Source: Acetobacter indonesiensis
Lineage (GTDB): Bacteria > Pseudomonadota > Alphaproteobacteria > Acetobacterales > Acetobacteraceae
Assembly (NCBI RefSeq): GCF_000963945.1
Contig: NZ_BAMW01000007.1
Span: 124,001 to 188,000, forward strand
Reading direction: 5' to 3'
DNA: 64,000 bases
This document shows positions 1 to 10,057 of this stretch, piece after piece (the stretch's first letter is position 1; the number at the start of each line of letters is the position of its first letter). The notes beneath the pieces are model-generated. The model saw only the letters and a list, made by a program, of their open reading frames with translations. It was not told the DNA's origin and did not search any database. The position numbers and the translations under genes are program-made.

Positions 1-605
1 ATATGTGCTTTGAAATGGCGGCCCTCATTATGGACCGTCTGCGCCCCTACACAACCGTGGTAGATGAAGTGCATGGCTTTAAATATTTTGATGACCGCGA
101 CCTAATCGGTTTTGTAGACGGCACTGAAAACCCTGAAAATGCAGCAGCCAGTGAAGCAGCGTTTATTGGGGATGAAGACCCTGCATTTGCGGGTGGCAGC
201 TACGTCATCACCCAAAAATATCTGCACGATGTTAAGGCATGGAACAAACTGCCTATCGAAATGCAGGAAAAAATTATTGGCCGCAAAAAGCTGTCAAACG
301 TTGAACTGGATGACGCCACAAAGCCTGACTACGCCCATAATGCCCTGAATGTTGTCACACGCGATGGCAAACAGATTGATATTGTCCGTGACAACATGCC
401 TTATGGAGAAATTGGAAAAGGTGAATTTGGCACCTATTTTATCGGGTATGCACGTTCCGTTTCCACAACAGAGGAAATGCTGCAAAACATGTTTGTTGGC
501 AAACCTGCTGGCAACTATGACCGTCTGCTTGATTTCAGCAAGGCTGTGACAGGCACATTGTTTTTTGTACCAACAATCGATTTTCTGGATGACGTGCAGG
601 CGTAG
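1..605 (+). CDS. DyP-type (YfeX-like) heme peroxidase, 5'-truncated by window edge
   Basis: This is the C-terminal 200 residues of a dye-decolorizing peroxidase; the reading frame is open to the left edge, so about 100 residues lie outside the window. The diagnostic GFVDGTENP motif, which carries the distal Asp, is at visible residues 36-44. A YAHN segment supplies the probable proximal heme His (residue 112), and IVRDNMPYG carries the distal Arg (129). The GEFGTYFIGYAR stretch that follows is typical of the B-type YfeX branch. Members use H2O2 to oxidise phenols, dyes or porphyrinogens in the cytoplasm or inside encapsulin shells; no encapsulin gene is visible here. The gene ends at a strong hairpin terminator. 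Confidence 0.93.
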   Translation, partial: MCFEMAALIMDRLRPYTTVVDEVHGFKYFDDRDLIGFVDGTENPENAAASEAAFIGDEDPAFAGGSYVITQKYLHDVKAWNKLPIEMQEKIIGRKKLSNVELDDATKPDYAHNALNVVTRDGKQIDIVRDNMPYGEIGKGEFGTYFIGYARSVSTTEEMLQNMFVGKPAGNYDRLLDFSKAVTGTLFFVPTIDFLDDVQA

Positions 606-653
606 GAACGCCTCGTTGCCGACGCGACGAATAGTTTAGCAACTCCTACAAAA

Positions 654-682
654 AAGCCCCCTTAAAGCAGGGGGCTTTTTTT
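654..682. terminator. Bidirectional rho-independent terminator
   Basis: An 8-bp stem AAGCCCCC/GGGGGCTT (654-661 with 670-677) has an eight-base loop and a T tract on the plus strand at 676-682. An A tract on the left gives a T tract on the minus strand as well. It lies between the DyP gene (+) and the peptidase gene (-), which converge here, and can serve both. Confidence 0.88.
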
Positions 683-688
683 ATCGGC

Positions 689-2806
689 TCAATGCGCATC
701 CATCAGACGATGAGACAGATAAACCGCCTCTAAAGCCCGTTCATGGGCGACTTCTGGTGCATTCACCGTGCCAGAATGGCCGCCTTCGATATCTTCGTAA
801 TAATAGAAAGGCTTGCCCATTGACTCTAGTCGGGCAGCAAAACGCCGCGCATGAACCGGGCCGACACGATCATCACTGGTAGCCGTGAAGATGAATGGCG
901 TTGGGTAAGTCACTTCAGCCTTCAGATGATGAACCGGCGAAATACGCTTAAGAAACTTCGCTTCCTCCGGCACAGACATCGACCCATATTCGTCCGCCCA
1001 TGACGCACCGGCTGACATGGTTTCAAAATGTTCCATATCTAGCAATGGCACACCAATAATGACGGCATTCCACATATGGGGATGCTGCACCATCTGCACA
1101 CCAGCAAGCAGACCGCCGTTAGACCGGCCCCTGATACCCAAATGACGTGGCGTGGTGATTTTGCGGGTTACAAGATCCTGCCCCACGGCAGCAAAATCAT
1201 CATACACATTCTGGCGGCCTGACTTACGCCCGGCTTCGTGCCATGCCGGGCCAAATTCGCCACCACCGCGAATATTGGCCACCACATACACGCCCCCACG
1301 CTCCAACCACAGCTTGCCAATTTCAGGCGCATACGTCGGTGTGTAGGAAACCTGAAAACCACCATAGGCTGTCAGCAACGTCGGGTTCTGTCCGTCCAGC
1401 TTCATATTCCGCCGATGCACAACAAAATACGGAACCCGGGTACCATCTGGTGACTGCGCCCAGAACTGTTCTGTTTTCAGGTTTGCTGTTTTGAACCGTG
1501 CCGGTGCTGATTTAATTTTGCGCGGTGCCGCATCTTTTTCGACCATCCACAGTTGTTGCGGTTCAAGATAACCTTCAACACTCAGATAGGCGGTGTCCGA
1601 TGCGTGATCCGTATCAACAATATGGATAGAGGTCATGTCGGGAAGATCCAGCGCGTCTCCATCCCATGGGCGACCACGTTGCATTTCCGTAAAACGCATG
1701 GCGCGGCCACGCACATTGTCAAACAAACTAACCAGAACAGTATTTTTTGTGACGCCGACTTCATCAATCGATTGAGAAGGCCCCGGTGTGAAAATAACTT
1801 CTACACTTTGGTCTGGGGCTGCGGGATCAACGGAGACAAGGCTACCTGCTGGCACCACGGGCAAGCCTTGCGGGTGCCAGTCTTCCTCAACAGAAAGAAC
1901 CAAACGCCCTTTCAGCAGACCGTGAAGTTCCGTTTTTGCGGGTAATGGCAACCAGCGCAGCTTGTCCCCTTCTACAATGGCATAGTGGTTTTCAAAAAAT
2001 GTCACACTCCGCTGAATAAGCACCAGCTTATGGCCGGCCCCATCAGTCAACACTGTGGGAGCAACCATCATGTCTGATTTTTCGCCGCGATAGACTTCAA
2101 CTTCCTGACCGGGAGCCGCGCCACGCACTATTTTTTTTACAACAAACGGATAACCTGAAGGCGTAAGGGTTTCCCCCTTCCCGTCCCAATCTCTGGTCAA
2201 CAACACCGTATTCTGGTCGACCCACGCTGCGGTCTGCTTTGAACGCGAAAACTGAAATCCATTCGGCACAAACTGGCCAGTTTTTGTGTTGAATTCACGT
2301 AATGTGTCTGCGTCTTCACCACCATTTGAAAGCACAATCAGGCAGTGTTCATCATCCGGTGCCAGACAGTTGGCTTCCTTGAACACCCAGTTCATGTGCT
2401 CTTTGGCGGCCAAAGCATCCACGTCCAGCCGTGTTTCCCATTTAGGGTTTTTGGCCAGATAGGAAGACTGCGTCGTTTCACGCCAGATCCCATGCGGATG
2501 CTGGGCATCCTGCCAGAAGTTCCAGATATCGCCACCCAGAAGGGACGGCAAAGCCAGACGGTCCGGAGCCTGCAAGACAGCCAGTGTACTTTTATAAAAA
2601 CCTGCGTAACGCTTATCTTTTTCAAGTGTAGACGTGGTATGGTGGTTCTGTGCCCGCACCCAGCCGAGCGCCTTGGCACCGTGGATATCATCCAGAAAAG
2701 AAAAATCTTTCCCCGTCCCGGAAGTTTCAGCACCCGCCTGCGCGGCTGCCCCTGTCATGACCAGCGCCGATGCTGCGCAAGCCAGTATCCAACGTCCAAG
2801 ACGCAT
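689..2806 (-). CDS. Secreted prolyl oligopeptidase family (S9A) serine peptidase
   Basis: A 705-residue S9 peptidase. The C-terminal alpha/beta-hydrolase domain shows the nucleophile motif GRSNGG (Ser about 562), a TSDDRV segment that should carry the Asp (about 646), and GGHSG with the catalytic His (about 677). The first two thirds match the expected beta-propeller. I chose the internal ATG at 2806 over the longer frame from 2872: it follows an AAGGACAG ribosome site and opens directly into a signal peptide (MRLGRWILACAAS, cleavage near AQA), so the enzyme is probably periplasmic. POPs normally cut after proline in short peptides and are often cytosolic. Export suggests peptide scavenging. 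The substrate is not readable from sequence. Confidence 0.9.
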   Translation of the reverse strand: MRLGRWILACAASALVMTGAAAQAGAETSGTGKDFSFLDDIHGAKALGWVRAQNHHTTSTLEKDKRYAGFYKSTLAVLQAPDRLALPSLLGGDIWNFWQDAQHPHGIWRETTQSSYLAKNPKWETRLDVDALAAKEHMNWVFKEANCLAPDDEHCLIVLSNGGEDADTLREFNTKTGQFVPNGFQFSRSKQTAAWVDQNTVLLTRDWDGKGETLTPSGYPFVVKKIVRGAAPGQEVEVYRGEKSDMMVAPTVLTDGAGHKLVLIQRSVTFFENHYAIVEGDKLRWLPLPAKTELHGLLKGRLVLSVEEDWHPQGLPVVPAGSLVSVDPAAPDQSVEVIFTPGPSQSIDEVGVTKNTVLVSLFDNVRGRAMRFTEMQRGRPWDGDALDLPDMTSIHIVDTDHASDTAYLSVEGYLEPQQLWMVEKDAAPRKIKSAPARFKTANLKTEQFWAQSPDGTRVPYFVVHRRNMKLDGQNPTLLTAYGGFQVSYTPTYAPEIGKLWLERGGVYVVANIRGGGEFGPAWHEAGRKSGRQNVYDDFAAVGQDLVTRKITTPRHLGIRGRSNGGLLAGVQMVQHPHMWNAVIIGVPLLDMEHFETMSAGASWADEYGSMSVPEEAKFLKRISPVHHLKAEVTYPTPFIFTATSDDRVGPVHARRFAARLESMGKPFYYYEDIEGGHSGTVNAPEVAHERALEAVYLSHRLMDAH

Positions 2807-2865
2807 CAAGACTGTCCTTTTGTTCTGGTATTGTGTGTCATCGGGTTCTGTTTTGTATCGGAATG

Positions 2866-2880
2866 GAGACAATTTGTCTC
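2866..2880. promoter_or_regulatory. Perfect 15-bp palindrome upstream of the peptidase gene
   Basis: GAGACAA-T-TTGTCTC is a perfect 7+1+7 inverted repeat. It sits 60 bp upstream of the chosen peptidase start and inside the unused N-terminal extension of the longer frame. Position and symmetry fit a dimeric repressor or activator site. The cognate protein is not identifiable. Confidence 0.45.
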
Positions 2881-2971
2881 GGTTTTCCTATCAATCGCTC
2901 ATCCCCCCTTCCCGGCGTTGCATCGAACCGGAGAGGAAGAAGAGACGTTTCGCAGCCTGATTTGCCGCGAA

Positions 2972-2998
2972 AGCCAGAGGCGTTTCATGCCTCTGGCT
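2972..2998 (-). terminator. Probable terminator of leuCDB
   Basis: A 10-bp perfect stem AGCCAGAGGC/GCCTCTGGCT with a 7-base loop lies just after the leuB stop codon on the minus strand. Only a short T run (TTT) follows on that strand, so termination may be weak or the hairpin may mainly protect the 3' end. Confidence 0.6.
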
Positions 2999-3005
2999 CC
3001 CTTTT

Positions 3006-4124
3006 TTACTTCTGCAACTTGTCCAGTTCGCCCAGAATAGCATCGCCCATGACCGACGTGCTGACACGGGTTTTACCATCGCTCATGATATCGGCGGTGC
3101 GCAGGCCGCTTTCCAACACGTTAGAGACGGCATCTTCAATCAGTTGCCCTTCATCCTGCATGTTGAATGAATACCGCAGCAGCATGGCGAAGGAGAGGAT
3201 CTGTGCAATCGGATTGGCAATGCCCTGCCCGGCAATATCCGGCGCGCTGCCGTGGATAGGTTCATAAAGTGCAGGCAGCTTACCGTGTGAATCAGCAGCC
3301 CCCAACGTGGCTGATGGCAGCATACCAAGGCTGCCAGTCAACATGGAGGCAAGGTCTGACAGAATATCACCAAACAGGTTGCCGGTTACAATCACATCAA
3401 ACTGGCGCGGGTTACGCACCAACTGCATGGCGCAGTTATCTGCCAGCATATGTGACAGTTCGACATCCTTGTATTCACGGGCGTGAAGGTCGGTCACAAC
3501 CTCTTTCCACAGCAGACCGCTTTCCATGACGTTGCATTTTTCAACCGAACAGACGCGGCCAGACCGTTTGCGGGCCAGATCAAACGCCACACGCGCGACA
3601 CGTTCAATTTCAGAAGTCGTATAAACTTCGGTGTTGATGCCACGCTTGCTACCATCTGGCAGCGTTTCGATACCGCGTGGATTACCAAAGTAAATGCCGC
3701 CCACGGTTTCGCGCACAATCATGATATCCAGACCACGCACCACATCTGGCTTCAGCGTGCTGGCATCGACCAGAGCATCAAACACTTTGGCAGGACGCAG
3801 GTTGGCAAACAGAGCCAGTTCCTGACGCAGCTTGAGAATGGCCAATTCAGGACGTTTGTCAAAACCCACATGGTTCCAGCGCGGATCACCCACCGAACCA
3901 AACAGCACGGCATCGGCAGCACGGGCTTTTTCAATGACTTCATCCCGAATGGGCTCGCCATATTCGGCAAGGGAGGCTCCCCCCACCAGATCTTCCGTAA
4001 TATCGAAAGAAAGACCCCGTTTTTCTTCCAGCCATGTGATGATGCGGGTGACTTCGCGCATCACTTCCGGGCCAATCCCGTCTCCGGGCAGAACGAGCAG
4101 TTTCTTGGCTGGTTGGGCAGTCAT
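3006..4124 (-). CDS. leuB: 3-isopropylmalate dehydrogenase
   Basis: LeuB oxidises and decarboxylates (2R,3S)-3-isopropylmalate to 2-oxoisocaproate with NAD+, the third step of leucine synthesis, in the cytosol. The N-terminal [13 protein letters not shown] nucleotide/substrate loop and the C-terminal [15 protein letters not shown] cofactor segment are both intact. Length (372 aa) is normal. I prefer the ATG at 4124, which follows a GTGGAGACC ribosome site by six bases. An in-frame ATG at 4142 would overlap the leuD stop codon as TAATG and is the alternative. It is the last gene of leuC-leuD-leuB. Confidence 0.96.
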   Translation of the reverse strand: MTAQPAKKLLVLPGDGIGPEVMREVTRIITWLEEKRGLSFDITEDLVGGASLAEYGEPIRDEVIEKARAADAVLFGSVGDPRWNHVGFDKRPELAILKLRQELALFANLRPAKVFDALVDASTLKPDVVRGLDIMIVRETVGGIYFGNPRGIETLPDGSKRGINTEVYTTSEIERVARVAFDLARKRSGRVCSVEKCNVMESGLLWKEVVTDLHAREYKDVELSHMLADNCAMQLVRNPRQFDVIVTGNLFGDILSDLASMLTGSLGMLPSATLGAADSHGKLPALYEPIHGSAPDIAGQGIANPIAQILSFAMLLRYSFNMQDEGQLIEDAVSNVLESGLRTADIMSDGKTRVSTSVMGDAILGELDKLQK

Positions 4125-4141
4125 CGGGGTCTCCACTCTCA

Positions 4142-4765
4142 TTACTCGAAAGAAATTTTCGGCATCCAGGGGCGTTCCCCTGCCACGGTCTGTTCAAAGA
4201 CGGTAATTTCGCCTTCGTGCTGAAGCGTCTGGCCAATATCATCCAGCCCTTCAAGCAGCATGTGCTTGCGGAACGGATCAATTTCAAATGGCACTTCCTG
4301 CCCATCTGGCCGAATAACAACCTGCCGGGGTAGATCAACCGTCAGCCTGGCGTTGCTGCCCATAGCTGCATCGCCCATCAGCGCATCACAGATGTCACGC
4401 GGCAGACGAATGGGCAGAATACCGTTTTTGAAGCAGTTATTGAAAAAGATATCGGCAAAAGACGGTGCAATAACGCAGCGAATACCAAAATCAAGCAACG
4501 CCCAAGGCGCATGTTCACGCGATGATCCGCAGCCCAGATTATCATAAGTGACCAGAATTTCGGCCTGACGCCACGGCTGCTGATTCAGTACGAAGTCCGG
4601 GTTTTCAGAACCCTCGGCCAGATAGCGCATACTATCGAAGGCGTGTTTGCCTAGGCCGGTACGCTGTGTTGTTTTCAGAAACCGGGCGGGGATAATTTTG
4701 TCTGTATCAATATTGGCTTCAGGCAAAGCCGCCGCCACAGCAGACAGAACAGTGAATTTATCCAT
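4142..4765 (-). CDS. leuD: 3-isopropylmalate dehydratase small subunit
   Basis: LeuD forms the swivel domain of isopropylmalate isomerase together with LeuC. The N-terminal [13 protein letters not shown] motif and the central [13 protein letters not shown] motif, which binds substrate, are present. The protein has 207 residues, normal for the family. The start at 4765 shares its last base with the leuC stop codon (TAATG) and has an AAGGGA site nine bases upstream, so the two subunits are translationally coupled. An upstream in-frame ATG at 4795 would lie inside leuC and is unlikely. Confidence 0.96.
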   Translation of the reverse strand: MDKFTVLSAVAAALPEANIDTDKIIPARFLKTTQRTGLGKHAFDSMRYLAEGSENPDFVLNQQPWRQAEILVTYDNLGCGSSREHAPWALLDFGIRCVIAPSFADIFFNNCFKNGILPIRLPRDICDALMGDAAMGSNARLTVDLPRQVVIRPDGQEVPFEIDPFRKHMLLEGLDDIGQTLQHEGEITVFEQTVAGERPWMPKISFE

Positions 4766-6168
4766 TATGCCAGTTCCCTTACGTCTGTCAGGCAACCAGT
4801 AACGGCCGCAGCAGCAGCCATGGCGGGCGAAAGCAGATGTGTGCGACCACCCGGCCCCTGACGGCCTTCAAAGTTACGGTTGGACGTCGAAGCACAACGC
4901 TGCCCCGGTGTCAGCCGGTCCGGGTTCATGCCCAGACACATGGAGCACCCAGCTTCACGCCATTCAAACCCTGCATCCAGAAAAATCTTGTCCAAACCTT
5001 CTTCTTCAGCCTGACGTTTCACCAGACCAGAGCCCGGAACAATCATGGCGCGCACACCGTCAGCCACCTTACGCCCCGCAGCAACATTTGCGGCCGCACG
5101 TAAATCTTCAATTCGGCTGTTGGTGCATGACCCGATAAACACGACATCGACAGGGGTGCCCGCAATTTTCTGCCCGGCATCCAGCCCCATATAATCCAGC
5201 ATACGCTGCATCTGGACGCGCTTGGCTTCATCAGACTCCTGCGCCGGGTCTGGCACAGTGGCCGTGATTGGCAGCACTGTTTCCGGGCTGGTGCCCCATG
5301 TCAGGCTTGGGGCAATATCTTCAGCGCGTAGCGTGACTTCCGTATCAAAATGCGCCCCGTCATCTGATGAAAGGGTCCGCCAATAGGCAACCGCTTTATC
5401 AAAATCCTCACCTTTGGGGGCAAAGGGGCGGCCACGCACATAATCAAACGTCACATCATCCGGGGCAACCAGACCAGCCCGGGCACCTGCTTCAATCGAC
5501 ATGTTGCAGATGGTCATACGCCCGGCCATATCCAGCCCACGAATAGCAGAACCCGCAAATTCGATGACATGGCCTGTGCCGCCAGCGGTGCCAATATGAC
5601 CAATAATGGCCAGCATTACGTCTTTGGCAGAAACACCAGCACCCAGTGTGCCTTCTACAGTCACGCGCATGTTCTTTGCGGGCCGTTGCAGAATGGTCTG
5701 CGTAGCCATGACATGTTCAACTTCGGATGTGCCGATGCCGAAGGCCAGCGCGCCCATTGCCCCGTGGGTGGAGGTATGAGAGTCACCGCATACAATCGTC
5801 ATCCCCGGCAGAGAAATACCCTGCTCTGGCCCGACGACATGCACAATACCCTGATTGGCTGACAGCAGCGGAATATACGGGACGCCAAACTCCTTCACGT
5901 TCCGTTCCAGCGTTTCAATCTGGTTCCGGCTTTCTGGTTCCTCGATGGGCTGGGTGCGGTCAGATGTCGGGACGTTATGGTCGACCACAGCCACGGTCAT
6001 TTCGGGGTGGCGCAGCTTACGGCCAGCAAGGCGCAGACCTTCAAATGCCTGCGGGCTGGTCACTTCGTGAAGAAGGTGACGGTCAATATAAAGGATAGAG
6101 GTGCCATCCGGCAGAGTCTCGACAACGTGGTGATCCCAGATTTTGTCGAACAACGTACGCGGCGCCAT
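4765..6168 (-). CDS. leuC: 3-isopropylmalate dehydratase large subunit
   Basis: LeuC carries the [4Fe-4S] cluster of isopropylmalate isomerase, which converts 2- to 3-isopropylmalate. The three cluster cysteines are seen in GSCTNSR (C348) and CSMC (C408, C411). The aconitase-family [11 protein letters not shown] motif is at 127-137. Length is 467 aa. A strong GGGGAGG ribosome site precedes the ATG. It heads the leuC-leuD-leuB operon; leuA is not in the window. About 255 bp separate it from rplS upstream and hold two hairpins. Confidence 0.97.
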   Translation of the reverse strand: MAPRTLFDKIWDHHVVETLPDGTSILYIDRHLLHEVTSPQAFEGLRLAGRKLRHPEMTVAVVDHNVPTSDRTQPIEEPESRNQIETLERNVKEFGVPYIPLLSANQGIVHVVGPEQGISLPGMTIVCGDSHTSTHGAMGALAFGIGTSEVEHVMATQTILQRPAKNMRVTVEGTLGAGVSAKDVMLAIIGHIGTAGGTGHVIEFAGSAIRGLDMAGRMTICNMSIEAGARAGLVAPDDVTFDYVRGRPFAPKGEDFDKAVAYWRTLSSDDGAHFDTEVTLRAEDIAPSLTWGTSPETVLPITATVPDPAQESDEAKRVQMQRMLDYMGLDAGQKIAGTPVDVVFIGSCTNSRIEDLRAAANVAAGRKVADGVRAMIVPGSGLVKRQAEEEGLDKIFLDAGFEWREAGCSMCLGMNPDRLTPGQRCASTSNRNFEGRQGPGGRTHLLSPAMAAAAAVTGCLTDVRELA

Positions 6169-6352
6169 GGCCCTCCCCTTTCATGAAACGGTGCGGACTC
6201 GCGCAGACGCGCCTGAAATACCACACCCAGCAGGGCAAGCTTTTACCGCTGCAGGGTTCATCCAGCAATGACGCGCTATGCCGGAGAGGGGGCAAAACAG
6301 CTTATCTGACAGACGAAAAGACCCGCGCCTTCATCTTCTCAGCATCGCAAAG

Positions 6353-6416
6353 ACCCGGCGGGCACAGGCCCAACCGGGTTTTTATAAAGAACAGGCCCGC
6401 CATAGGCAGGCCTTGT
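6353..6416 (-). terminator. Tandem hairpins between rplS and leuC
   Basis: Reading the minus strand after the rplS stop, a 9-bp stem (6391-6416, one G-U pair) is followed by TTCTTTATAAAAA. A second hairpin with ACCCGG/CCGGGT outer and GGGC/GCCC inner pairs (6353-6379) is followed by CTTTG. The first is probably the rplS terminator. The second could be a backup or part of the leuC leader. No Leu-rich leader peptide was seen between here and leuC. Confidence 0.5.
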
Positions 6417-6423
6417 CCAGTTT

Positions 6424-6810
6424 TTAGCCAGCAGCAGCCGGTGCCACAACGTCACGCGGACGTTCAGCAATACGGGCAGATTTACCGCTACGGCCACGCA
6501 GATAGTACAGCTTTGCACGACGTACTTTACCGCGACGCACAACCTGAATTTCAGCAATGGTCGGTGCATACAGCGGGAACACGCGTTCAACGCCTTCACC
6601 GTTAGAGATTTTGCGCACGGTGAAGTTGCTGTTCAGACCTTTGTTAGAGCGGGCAATAACCACACCTTCAAAAGCCTGCAGACGCTTCCGTTCACCTTCA
6701 ACAACGCGAACGGAAACGCGAACGGTGTCACCTGCGGCAAACACCGGTACTGCGCGTTCTGCTGTCAGACGCGCAATTTCGGCAGCTTCATACTGCTGAA
6801 TAATGTTCAT
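6424..6810 (-). CDS. rplS: 50S ribosomal protein L19
   Basis: L19 sits at the 30S-50S interface. The sequence shows the family pattern: an N-terminal [15 protein letters not shown] helix, then [20 protein letters not shown], and the basic [19 protein letters not shown] end. I chose the ATG at 6810 because it begins the conserved N-terminus and follows AGGAAGGA; the longer frame from 6828 adds six unsupported residues. It is the last gene of ffh-rpsP-rimM-trmD-rplS, 14 bp after trmD. Confidence 0.97.
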   Translation of the reverse strand: MNIIQQYEAAEIARLTAERAVPVFAAGDTVRVSVRVVEGERKRLQAFEGVVIARSNKGLNSNFTVRKISNGEGVERVFPLYAPTIAEIQVVRRGKVRRAKLYYLRGRSGKSARIAERPRDVVAPAAAG

Positions 6811-6824
6811 ATCCGTATCCTTCC

Positions 6825-7577
6825 TCAAACCCCAGTATGGCGTGTCTGTCCGGACAGTCCGGCAGCAGTGGCCTCATTTTCTTCCCTGCGAGCCAGCCAG
6901 GCAGACCACAGGTCCGGCCGTCTTTCCCGCGTTATCTCTTCAGCCTGCTTCTGCCGCCATGCTGCAATTGCACCATGATTGCCTGAAAGCAGAACTTCCG
7001 GCACGTCATGCCCATCCCATACTGCGGGGCGGGTATAATGGGGGTATTCCAGCAGCCCGTCGGAAAAACTTTCCTCCACACCGCTTTCATCGCTCCCCAT
7101 GACGCCGGGCAACAACCGGACGCATGCGTCCAGCAAAACCAGAGCAGCCGTCTCACCCCCGGAAAGAACATAATCCCCGATGGAGACCTGTTCTATGTTC
7201 CGGGCCTGCAGAACACGCTCATCCACACCTTCAAACCGACCACACAGCAGAACTACACCCGGCCCTTCGGCATAACGACTGACGTCGCGCTGGCGCAGGG
7301 GCCGACCGCGGGGCGTCATGAAGACACGCGGCACATCGGCGGGTGCCTGAACAGCAGACAGAGCGGCATCAACCACATCTGCCCGAATAACCATCCCGGC
7401 CCCGCCACCAAACGGCGTATCATCCACTGCCCGATGCCGCCCCAAGCCATGAGGGCGCAAATCATGCGGTGTGCATGACCATGTGCCTTCATTCAGCGCT
7501 CGCCCGGCCAATGACAGGCCAAGCGGCCCCGGAAACATTTCCGGGAAAAGGGTCAGCACCGTTGCCTGCCAGCTCAT
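6825..7577 (-). CDS. trmD: tRNA (guanine37-N1)-methyltransferase
   Basis: TrmD methylates G37 next to the anticodon with S-adenosylmethionine and prevents +1 frameshifting. Trefoil-knot SPOUT motifs are visible: [13 protein letters not shown], the [12 protein letters not shown] segment, [13 protein letters not shown] and [14 protein letters not shown]. Length is 250 aa, typical. The start codon overlaps the rimM stop by four bases (ATGA), implying coupled translation within the ribosome-maturation operon. Confidence 0.97.
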   Translation of the reverse strand: MSWQATVLTLFPEMFPGPLGLSLAGRALNEGTWSCTPHDLRPHGLGRHRAVDDTPFGGGAGMVIRADVVDAALSAVQAPADVPRVFMTPRGRPLRQRDVSRYAEGPGVVLLCGRFEGVDERVLQARNIEQVSIGDYVLSGGETAALVLLDACVRLLPGVMGSDESGVEESFSDGLLEYPHYTRPAVWDGHDVPEVLLSGNHGAIAAWRQKQAEEITRERRPDLWSAWLARREENEATAAGLSGQTRHTGV

Positions 7578-8116
7578 GCTGAAGGCTCGGCCGCTTTAGC
7601 ACCACCTACGCCCCGCCCTTCCTCGCCCGCCACTTCAACAGGGCGAACAATGGTCAGAACGCGCCCGGCAAGATCAACTGCCGGAACACAAGCCCGCGTG
7701 AACGGAACCAGCAAACCGCCAGTCAGCTCCAGACTAGCCCCTGCGCCGTAGTCATGAACCATGACCACTTGCCCCAGAGACTGTCCTTCTTCCTGTGCCT
7801 CCATACCGATCAGATCGGCATGGTAGAATTCTTCTTCCTCAGGCTCGGGCAGAACATCGCGTGATACATAAAGACGTGTATTAACCAGCCCCTGTGCAGC
7901 CGTCCGGTCAGCAAGTGGCTGGCCCTGCGCATCACGCAGTTCCGCCACACCATCTGACCCGCGCCAGCGCAAGGACCAAGAGCGGCCCTGATCATCAACG
8001 AGTGCCTTATACGTCTCCAGCGTGGAGGAATCATCCGCGTAGCTATGCACGTGCACAAGGCCACGCACGCCATGCGGTCTTCCCACAACGCCAATCAGAA
8101 TAAGGTCAGGACGCAT
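7574..8116 (-). CDS. rimM: 16S rRNA processing protein RimM
   Basis: RimM binds S19 and assists maturation of the 30S head. The N-terminal beta-barrel begins with the family motif [19 protein letters not shown]. The C-terminal PRC barrel contains [14 protein letters not shown] and [14 protein letters not shown]. The last 20 residues are variable and Gly/Ala/Glu rich. It lies between rpsP and trmD, as in many bacteria, and overlaps trmD by four bases. Confidence 0.95.
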   Translation of the reverse strand: MRPDLILIGVVGRPHGVRGLVHVHSYADDSSTLETYKALVDDQGRSWSLRWRGSDGVAELRDAQGQPLADRTAAQGLVNTRLYVSRDVLPEPEEEEFYHADLIGMEAQEEGQSLGQVVMVHDYGAGASLELTGGLLVPFTRACVPAVDLAGRVLTIVRPVEVAGEEGRGVGGAKAAEPSA

Positions 8117-8145
8117 GATCCGGTCTGCTCTGTCTGGCTTCAGCC

Positions 8146-8499
8146 TTAGGCAGCAGCAGCTTCGGCAGCTTTAGCAGCCGCAGCAGCGCGAGCCTGCGCT
8201 TTCTTTTTCGGTGCAGACTGCTTGGGCTGTTCGCTGTAAGCAGGCTTCGGAGCCAGACCAGCGTTACCCAGGAAGCGGGCTACACGGTCGGTCGGCTGTG
8301 CACCCTGAGAAAGCCAGTGGGTGATACGCTCACCAACCAGACGTACGCGTTCAGCGTGGTCAGACGGCAGCATCGGGTTGTATGCGCCAACCTTTTCAAT
8401 GAAACGACCATCACGCGGTGAACGGCTGTCTGCCACAACAATGTGGTAGTACGGACGCTTCTTTGCACCAGCGCGGGCAAGACGAATTTTAAGACTCAT
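8146..8499 (-). CDS. rpsP: 30S ribosomal protein S16
   Basis: The N-terminal [20 protein letters not shown] block and the [13 protein letters not shown] segment identify S16, which folds early in 30S assembly. At 117 residues it is longer than the roughly 80-residue core because of a Lys/Ala-rich tail ([18 protein letters not shown]) that is probably disordered; such tails are frequent in alphaproteobacterial S16. A GGAGAAG site precedes the ATG. Second gene of the ffh operon. Confidence 0.97.
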   Translation of the reverse strand: MSLKIRLARAGAKKRPYYHIVVADSRSPRDGRFIEKVGAYNPMLPSDHAERVRLVGERITHWLSQGAQPTDRVARFLGNAGLAPKPAYSEQPKQSAPKKKAQARAAAAAKAAEAAAA

Positions 8500-8545
8500 T
8501 CAGACTTCTCCAAACCCAGAAAACTTCAGATAGAAACAGGCCGCT

Positions 8546-9940
8546 TTAGCGGAAGGGACGACCACCACCCGGCGGCCCTCCTCCCATCCCTTTAGGCATG
8601 AGCGCGGACATTCCCTGGCGCATGAGACCTTTCACGCCCAGCTTGTTAAAGCGCTTCATCATGTCGGACATCATATCAAACTGCTTCAGCAGCTTGTTGA
8701 TTTCCTGAACAGTGGTTCCAGACCCGGCGGCAATACGCTTTTTGCGTGACGCCTTGATAATAGCCGGCGTTTTCCGCTCGGCCTTGGTCATGGATGAAAT
8801 AATGGCAAGGTGACGCTTGAGAACAGACGTATCGAGGTCTTTATCCCCAAGGGCTTCCTTCAGCTTCCCCATACCCGGCAGCATACCAACAATACCCGAG
8901 ATAGAACCCAGTTTGTTAATCTGCTTGATCTGGGACGCGTAATCATCAAGGTCGAACTTACCGGCCATCATTTTCTTGGCCAGGCGTTCGCCTTCTTCAT
9001 GATCAAGCGTATCAGCCGCTTTTTCCACCAACCCGGCGATGTCACCCAGACCAAGGATACGGCCTGCAACACGTTCAGGGTGGAATTCTTCAAGCGCATC
9101 CAGCTTTTCGCCAGAACCCGTCAGCTTGATGGGTGCGCCTGTAATGGCCTTCATGGACAGCGCAGCACCACCGCGTGCGTCACCATCCATACGGGTCATG
9201 ACAACACCGGTCACACCCACTGCCTCGTTAAAGGCTTTTGCGGTGTTCACGGCGTCCTGACCGGTCATGGCATCCACAACCAGCAGGGTTTCTGCGGGCT
9301 GGGTTGCTGCACGAACCTGCCGCACCTCTTCCATCAACGCTTCGTCAATGGACAGACGACCGGCAGTATCAAGGATGACGACGTCAAACCCTTCACGCCG
9401 TGCGGTATCAAGCGCGCGATGCGCAATTTCAACCGGGGTCTGACCCGCAACGATTGGCAGAGACGGCACACCAGCCTGCTGAGCCAACTGCGCCAACTGC
9501 AACTGCGCCGCAGGGCGCTGGGTATCCAGCGATGCCAGAAGCACCTTTTTGCGTTCGCGCGTTTTCAGCCGTAGCGCAATTTTACCGGACGTGGTGGTTT
9601 TACCTGACCCCTGCAACCCCACCATCAGCACTGGCACAGGTGGGACGGCATTCAGGTTGAGCGGAACCGCACCGGCACCACCCAGCGCGTCAATCAGGGC
9701 GTCGTTGACAATTTTGGCAACAGCCTGACCGGGAGAGATGCTTTCAAGCACCTCGGCACCCACGGCGCGTTCTTTAACTTTGTTTACGAAGTCTTTAACA
9801 ACAGGCAGCGCAACGTCTGCGTCCAGCATAGCCAGACGGACCTCGCGCATTGCCTCCATAACATCGGCTTCAGACAGCGCACCACGTTTGGCGAGTCCGT
9901 CAAAAACCCCTGAAAGCCTGCCTGAGAGAGCCTCGAACAA
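8546..9940 (-). CDS. ffh: Signal recognition particle protein (SRP54)
   Basis: Ffh binds 4.5S RNA and signal sequences and delivers ribosomes to FtsY. Order of parts: N domain (1-90), G domain with P-loop GLQGSGKTT (108-116), DTQRPAA, DTAGR and the TRMDGDARGG segment, then a methionine-rich M domain (KQFDMMSDMMKRFNKLG and MRQGMSALMPKGMGGG) for signal peptide binding. The frame opens with TTG at 9940, preceded by GGGGTGG eight bases upstream; the family N-terminus MF(E/D)ALS matches this start exactly, so a TTG start is credible. The gene heads the ribosome-maturation operon. Confidence 0.96.
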   Translation of the reverse strand: MFEALSGRLSGVFDGLAKRGALSEADVMEAMREVRLAMLDADVALPVVKDFVNKVKERAVGAEVLESISPGQAVAKIVNDALIDALGGAGAVPLNLNAVPPVPVLMVGLQGSGKTTTSGKIALRLKTRERKKVLLASLDTQRPAAQLQLAQLAQQAGVPSLPIVAGQTPVEIAHRALDTARREGFDVVILDTAGRLSIDEALMEEVRQVRAATQPAETLLVVDAMTGQDAVNTAKAFNEAVGVTGVVMTRMDGDARGGAALSMKAITGAPIKLTGSGEKLDALEEFHPERVAGRILGLGDIAGLVEKAADTLDHEEGERLAKKMMAGKFDLDDYASQIKQINKLGSISGIVGMLPGMGKLKEALGDKDLDTSVLKRHLAIISSMTKAERKTPAIIKASRKKRIAAGSGTTVQEINKLLKQFDMMSDMMKRFNKLGVKGLMRQGMSALMPKGMGGGPPGGGRPFR

Positions 9941-10007
9941 TAGCGTACCACCCCATAAGAAAACGCGCCACTGCGCGAGTACTCGCGGGGTGGCTGTCCT
10001 GATTTGA

Positions 10008-10033
10008 GAGAGGGGTTAAGCTACCCCCCTCTC
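10008..10033 (-). terminator. Hairpin after the Spy-like gene
   Basis: An 8-bp perfect stem GAGAGGGG/CCCCTCTC with a 10-base loop lies between the stop of the Spy-like gene and the ffh start. No T tract follows on either strand, so it may be an attenuator, a processing site or a weak terminator that lets some transcription enter ffh. Confidence 0.4.
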
Positions 10034-10057
10034 CGAGTCAAGAAACTTCTGGCTTTA

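Noticed and set aside
2345-3040. 231-codon plus-strand frame over the peptidase N-terminus and leuB end
   Set aside because: It crosses two genes in antisense, contains the leuB terminator hairpin and has unnatural composition.
3483-4223. 246-codon plus-strand frame
   Set aside because: Antisense to leuB/leuD; no conserved motif.
8810-9574. 254-codon open frame on the plus strand
   Set aside because: Antisense to ffh, with Cys/His/Gln-rich composition typical of a shadow frame.
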